Source: Neckera pumila
Taxonomy: Eukaryota > Streptophyta > Bryopsida > Hypnales > Neckeraceae
NCBI GenBank assembly: GCA_963969595.1
Contig: OZ018409.1
Span: forward strand, 3,164,501 to 3,228,500
Reading direction: 5' to 3'
Length of the DNA stretch: 64,000 bases
A program made the position numbers and the translations under genes. The stretch's first letter is position 1, and each line of letters opens with the position of its first letter. The notes under the pieces were generated by a model. It saw nothing but the letters and a program-made list of their open reading frames with translations, did not search any database and was not told the origin of the DNA. Shown here piece after piece: positions 59,069 to 64,000 of this stretch.

Positions 59069-60609
59069 CTAGTAAAATTTAGGCTCATGGATCCTATCCT
59101 ACATTTTGAAACGATGATGGTCAATAATACATTAAATTTGATCATTTTGTCAACAAAAAAAAAAGAATTATGCCTGGTGGGTGAATGCAAGAAATATATG
59201 TATTATTTTGTGTCACACCCTGCATGTTGATTTGTTTTTAGGCATAACTTTTGCGTACTAGATCCAAATGACTTAAATTTTTTATAGAGAAGGTGCTCAT
59301 AACCATTATACACCTTGCCTAATTCTTTTGCAATTTTCAAAAATGTTTTACTATATAAAAATAGCCCCTAATTTTATGTCACAAATTCCAATTTGGAGGC
59401 TAATTTCTAATACTATTTAGTATCCAAAAAGTCCAATTTGGAGCTAAAATTTAGAGGGAATAGTCTTCTAGTAGACTTATAGCTATATAGGAAAGGAATT
59501 CTAAAAATAATAAATTTTGTATTGTGTGGAAGCCCACAAAGAGAGCTTCTTTCTTCTTACATTTAAAAATTAGAATACATAAAATACCATTTTTTTTAGT
59601 TCTCCCACTTAGAGTAATTTTTCTATGCTTTTCCTTCTCTAGGTTTCTTTATCTTAAAGGTATGTACATTGGCCATATTTTAAAAAAAAAGTTAGAAATT
59701 ATTTTTCTAAATTTAAAATACTCCAAAGATAAAGCATGAATACTGTGAAAACACAACAAAATCAGCAGGTGTTTCTTGCATTCACCGTGGTAGAACCCCC
59801 CATTTGGCCATTCTTGACCACTCTACTACTACTAGGGACCTATACCCAACTTGCGGGGTGCAATCGTTTTTTAACAAAGCTTTCCAACCAAAGCTTGAAA
59901 GGTGTTTTTAATTCCTTTTCAAGGCCACTAGGACTAATTAGATCATGACATGTGCCCCAAAATAGTGAACAAGAACGTAGGAAATAATGAGTGGGAAGCC
60001 GGGAAAGAAGTTCTTGAACGGTCGTAATTGGAAGACTCTATACATAGGATACGGGTTCAAATCAACTTTTGGCTTTCAAAACTCATAGTAATTTTGAATT
60101 TGAGGCATAAAATTACCAAAAAAAATTGCAATCTCCATGACTTCTATCGTTGTATACAGCATAAAATTTACATTTTACGTTGCCTTATATTGAGAGGATT
60201 CGCTTGTTAAGTGATCGGCTACAGTATGCGAGGTTCTACGGTGTAAGGTTACGCAATACGGTCAATTGGCCTCGTTATCGTCGTCTTACGGTCAATAAAT
60301 TTAGCCCGAAGGCTCAACACATCAACTTCGAATGTTCAATCAGCAGGCTGTACAGTAGTAAGTTAGGTGAGGGTCAGTCAGTCAAAATATTGTACAGTAT
60401 TAATGATCCTCCACTTACTAGTCTAATCTCGCAAGTACACAACCCAAGTTTGCGCGGAGCGGGTGGCCAAAGAGGTCCAGCCATAGTCTGCGCGCACCAA
60501 CTCCGTCTTGCAATTTCCCACTCCAGCCATTTCGGGGTTTTCATGATCTTTGTTCGAATCGTTTGGAACACTCAGCTTTAGCGCAGTGAAGCCGATTGGG
60601 CACCTGACC
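59069..60609. other. Intergenic DNA, no gene recognised
   Basis: AT-rich to about 60180, then more balanced. The ORF at 60180-60581 overlaps reverse-strand ORFs and has no domain. Confidence 0.4.
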
Positions 60610-60641
60610 CTCACCAACTTCAGTAAGTACACGGATTCCAA

Positions 60642-61631
60642 GGGAGGAGCACGGTGCATGCGCGCATGCGTCACAGACAAGGTGAGTCACAGCTAGTTTC
60701 TTTCTCTTGTATTTGTTTCTGATTTGTCTTGAAACTGGTCGTTCGTCTCCAACCTGCTCAAATCTCGAGATGTTGCCGTGAGTCCTAGTCGTGTTGCCGT
60801 GTTGTCGTGAGTCGTACCTGAAGCATCCCAGGCTACGCGTGAGCCGATGATCACAGTCGAACTCCGTTCTTGTGCTGATTGCTTGCCTCTTTGTGGAGAC
60901 GGAACATAGGGTATTTAAGAAAGTAGGCGAAGTTGCATGCATTGGCCTCTGGAAGAAACGAGCTTGTATTCCTTAATACGATCACAAGGGAGGAGCACGG
61001 TGCATGCATGCGTCACAGACACGATGAGTCACAGCTAGTTTCTATCTATCTCCTGTATTTGTTTTCTGATTTGTCTTGAAACTGGTCGTTCGTCTCCAAC
61101 CTGCTCAAATCTCGAGATGTTGCCTTGAGTCCTAGTCGTGTTGCCGTGTTGCCGTGAGTCGTACCTGAAGTATCCCAGGCTATGCGTGAGCCGATGACCA
61201 CAGTCGAGCTCCTTTTTTGTGCCGGTTGCATGTCTCTTTGTGGAGACGAGCATAGGGTATTTAAGAAAGTAGGCGCAGTTGCATGCATTGGCCTCTGGAA
61301 GAAACGAGCTTGTCTTCCTTCACTAACCAACTTCAGTACATGGAATACGATTACAAAGGGAGGAGCACGGTGCATGCGTCACAGAGACGATGAGTCACAG
61401 CTAGTTTCTACCTCCTGTATTTGTTTTCTCAAACTGGTCATCTCAAACAGTCAAACCTGCTCAAATCTCGAGATGTTGCCGTGAGTCCTAGTCGTGTTGC
61501 CGTGAGTCCTAGTCGAGATCCTTTCTTTCTTGTGAGGGTTGTCTCTTGATGGAAACGAAACATAGGGTTTTAAGAAAGTAGGCGAAGTTGCATTACCCTC
61601 TGAAAGAAACGAGCTTGTATTCCTTCGATCG
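60642..61631. repeat. Three tandem copies of a ~350-bp GC-balanced unit
   Basis: GGGAGGAGCACGGTGCATG begins at 60642, 60988 and 61358 (spacing 346 and 370). Each unit continues with GTCACAGACA-type, GAGTCACAGCTAGTTTC, AACCTGCTCAAATCTCGAGA, TGTTGCCGTGAGTCCTAGTC, a GGTATTTAAGAAAGTAGGCG-like box and GAAACGAGCTTGTATTCC. The third copy is shorter through internal deletions. The ORFs across both strands repeat with the unit and have no domain. The array lies about 1.5 kb upstream of the BTB gene. Similarity is high, so the duplication is recent. Confidence 0.88.
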
Positions 61632-63020
61632 ATGCCCAAATAACCTGCGCTCTGCGATGAAGAAGAATTGATATCTGACTGCGGAGACTCGGAGAGAACC
61701 AGAAATTGGATCACAGGACGGTCATTCTGGATCTGGCGACGTCTGCTCACAGCTAGAGTCCAGAGGATCGCTTAGCGGTAAACCGAAGGCCGGCGAGGAG
61801 CGATTGCAACAATTGCTGGACATCTACACTGACCATTCGATATCTGTTGAAGAAATGCTATGAGTATGCACTGACTATTCCTTATTTGTTGAAATGCTGT
61901 GAATATGATTGACTATAGTGCCATCCATCTGTCCATGAGATTTCACAGCCAATGACAACTGTTAGCAGAATTCTTACCTTGTATGTCCAATGCAAATTGA
62001 CATCTTCAGCACGGGTGCATTTACAGCTTTTGTTGTAAGTTAGTTAATCGAACACCTTGGATTGAATCCCAGCTTGTTAAGTACTCCATGAAACTGGCAT
62101 TAATAGTAAGTCGATCTTGGTGGAGCACTTCACTCCAGCTATGTTGAGTAACGATGATTGACTGCTGTATACATGAAGGTTGCATCATTCTCAAATGTCA
62201 ACCTTCTACTAAAGAAATTCACGAGAAATATTTGCAGATTGGAGCATACATCTTGGTGGCTGGTGAACGTCTATGATTGTTGGATTCTCCTGTTTGAATC
62301 GTTTGATCACCGAAACTTTCAAGCTAAGATTAGGTTGGGAGCCCGGGCTTCCGACATCGAGGGCCTTTTCCAAAGTTAACTGGATTACTTCATTGTCCAA
62401 TATTCTGGAACTTGTAGAACTTGTTGTCTCGGCAGTAATGGCCACTTTAGAGTTCAGGCCAGAAGAGCACTTGTTGCCTTGGTAGTTAGCTTCAGACTGT
62501 AAGAGCACATGCTTGATCCATTTCATTTCATTTCACTCACTAAGTCACTGTTTGTTGTTCTGTGCCGCAAGTCTCACAGCCAGGAGATCACCCTCAGGCC
62601 CTCACCCCTCCTCAGCTCTGTCTCCCTAGGTAACTTGGCTGCATCGATTCTAGCTTCAGCTAATCTTTGGTGTAGCAATCAGCATCACAGAAGCTTCAAG
62701 CTGTTGTTACCTCGTGGTACGTACGGTTTCTTCTCTTTGTGCTCGATCCAGAAGACAGTTGGGAAGGGGGTACGGTACACATAAACCAGAACATGTACAG
62801 GTGGTGTGATAGACCCTTGTCCGGGCCAATGGACGATAGGTTCAAAGTCTAACATATTCATCAAATTAGGTTGCGGGTTTTAAAAGCATGTCCTCAATTG
62901 TGTCAGTCAGTTGCATAGATCATAGCTAGTTGCACAAATTATGCCCTCTCTTCAATGTAGGATCCAGAGAGGTTTCTGGAAAACTACAACTCTCGAAGGT
63001 TAGGCTTTAGAATGAACATG
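61632..63020. other. Intergenic DNA upstream of the BTB gene
   Basis: Balanced base composition with several short ORFs on both strands and no recognisable domain. Confidence 0.4.
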
Positions 63021-63021
63021 A

Positions 63022-63030
63022 TATATATAA
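63022..63030 (+). promoter_or_regulatory. Candidate TATA box of the BTB gene
   Basis: TATATATAA lies 139 bp upstream of the ATG, predicting a leader of roughly 100 nt. Confidence 0.55.
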
Positions 63031-63160
63031 GGTCGGGGCTTCAAGTAGAGACATCGATACTTTCTTTTCGTTATTTCTTCACTCGGTTAACTAGTATCAG
63101 TCCTGCCAAACTGTAATATACTGTAGCTGTGTTTCAATTTCAAGGCAGACTCGATCACAA

Positions 63161-64000
63161 ATGGGGACGGAGCAGCAAACGCCGGTGACAGTGTGGTGCG
63201 GCAAAAGTGGAGATCAAGATGTTTCCATTCGCTTAGTCGCCAAAGGAATCAACCAACAGCAAGTGGCCAACCTTTGCAGGAATTGCAGCCAAGAGCCCTT
63301 GGCAGTCTTCAAAGTGCATTCCACTCGATTGAAGAAACACAACAAGTACTTCCAAGCTTGCTTAAGCACAAGATGGACAGGTCCAGATGCACCACCTTCC
63401 ATAATATTCAATCTGGAGCTCATCCACGGGCTGCAAGTGGCATCTTACACAGATTGCTTTTCTCGCCTGTACACTCCTGGTGGCAAAAACTTCAAGGACG
63501 TCAAAACCAGTCTGGAGCTTCTGCTCGTGGCTTCTCAGATCGAGTTTTCTGAGTTGGTGAAGTCCATTTGTGGATATTTGTCAAACATACCTTGGTCTGA
63601 GGAGGATGAGCTTGGAATTAGAAAATTCTCACATTCTCAAGATTTTCCCAAAAGCCAGGCTGGGGATCTGGTGACTCGGTTGAAGATTGGCGAACCTGGC
63701 AAGGAGAATGCTTGTAAGAAATTGGTAAGCCAACAGATTGTTGAGTGCATACAGATTGCTTTGCGTCAATCTGCAAGTGTTGATACAGAGAGCGTCCTCA
63801 ATGCTCAATCTATGTTTGAGGACTTGTTCAGTAACATTCGACAAAGTGAAACCGATTCTGCTTTTGAGAACGACGTGGTCACGATTGTCAGCAAAGAGGT
63901 GAAGGCCATGCTCGAGAGTTTCCATGAAGACTGTGCTAAGCATGCCAGCTTTTACAAAGTGAAGGACATGCTCGAGAGTTTTCATGAAAACTATGCTAAG
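63161..64000 (+). CDS. BTB/POZ domain-containing protein (5' part, runs off the window)
   Basis: The frame from the ATG at 63161 stays open for 280 codons to the window edge, so the C-terminal part is missing. The N-terminal half is a BTB/POZ fold: VFKVHSTRLKKHNKYFQACL is the conserved core in which the ligand-facing helix follows a HS-x-L-x-x-x-S-x-Y/F motif, and CGYLSNIPWSEEDE matches the YL-x-x-x-PW-x-x-x-E segment of the plant BTB/POZ group that includes Arabidopsis At1g63850 and At3g05675. Such proteins are thought to act as substrate adaptors of CUL3 ubiquitin ligases; the role here is inferred. At the edge, codons for VKAMLESFHEDCAK recur 60 bp later as VKDMLESFHENYAK, a coding duplication. 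No intron is needed in the visible part. Confidence 0.88.
   Translation, partial: MGTEQQTPVTVWCGKSGDQDVSIRLVAKGINQQQVANLCRNCSQEPLAVFKVHSTRLKKHNKYFQACLSTRWTGPDAPPSIIFNLELIHGLQVASYTDCFSRLYTPGGKNFKDVKTSLELLLVASQIEFSELVKSICGYLSNIPWSEEDELGIRKFSHSQDFPKSQAGDLVTRLKIGEPGKENACKKLVSQQIVECIQIALRQSASVDTESVLNAQSMFEDLFSNIRQSETDSAFENDVVTIVSKEVKAMLESFHEDCAKHASFYKVKDMLESFHENYAK
63899..64000 (+). repeat. In-frame 60-bp tandem duplication inside the BTB gene
   Basis: GTGAAGGCCATGCTCGAGAG at 63899 recurs as GTGAAGGACATGCTCGAGAG at 63959, and the match continues through GCTAAG. The period is exactly 60 bp, so the frame is kept and a 20-residue unit is duplicated. The array may continue beyond the window. Confidence 0.85.

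Noticed and set aside
60028..60060. tRNA-like B box (GGGTTCAAATC)
   Set aside because: No cloverleaf could be built around it.
60423..61750. Reverse-strand ORFs in the tandem array (for example 60541-60942 and 61046-61375)
   Set aside because: They repeat with the DNA unit, overlap ORFs in other frames and resemble no protein.

Overview
The window is nuclear DNA of a green plant (streptophyte). The evidence is a set of intron-containing plant gene families: a monosaccharide transporter of the STP type, the alpha subunit of F-actin capping protein, a BTB/POZ protein of a plant-specific type, and a mitochondrial gamma-carbonic-anhydrase-like protein. Canonical GT-AG introns, a plant L1-type LINE and many CACTA-type DNA transposon relics agree with this. 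I cannot name the species. Gene density is low and the intergenic DNA is very AT-rich and packed with small non-coding inverted-repeat elements.

Layout. 1-6400: a GC-rich 75-bp duplication, a degenerate GATATC-rich repeat field (about 1361-2160), a broken gene fragment (2901-3510) and AT-rich DNA. 6400-9425: a RING-finger gene (7381-7746) surrounded by four non-autonomous CACTA-like elements or relatives, several with intact 3-bp target duplications. 9425-15267: AT-rich DNA with copies of two dispersed element families. 15268-19448: a degenerate reverse-orientation LINE with a 17-bp target duplication. 19450-29070: a mosaic of small elements, including 2.2-kb and 1.25-kb CACTACAAGAAA-ended elements. 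29860-33570: the five-exon STP hexose transporter gene (+). 33570-37480: non-coding DNA with a dispersed 200-bp repeat and a local tandem duplication. 37481-38206: intronless gamma-CA-like gene (-). 38320-43400: a short minisatellite, then AT-rich element-filled DNA. 43699-47514: the ten-exon capping protein alpha gene (+). 47515-60600: AT-rich DNA with further elements, a 42-bp minisatellite and a large 234-bp-arm foldback. 60600-61630: three tandem copies of a ~350-bp unit. 63161 to the window end: 5' part of a BTB/POZ gene (+).

The genes are unrelated single-copy functions (sugar uptake, mitochondrial complex I, actin dynamics, ubiquitin-type adaptors) and form no operon-like or co-functional cluster. 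I found no new biochemical system. The most noteworthy content is the diversity of short non-autonomous DNA transposons. Five CACTA-like elements have exactly matching 3-bp target duplications readable in the sequence, and at least three other terminal-inverted-repeat families are present in several copies.
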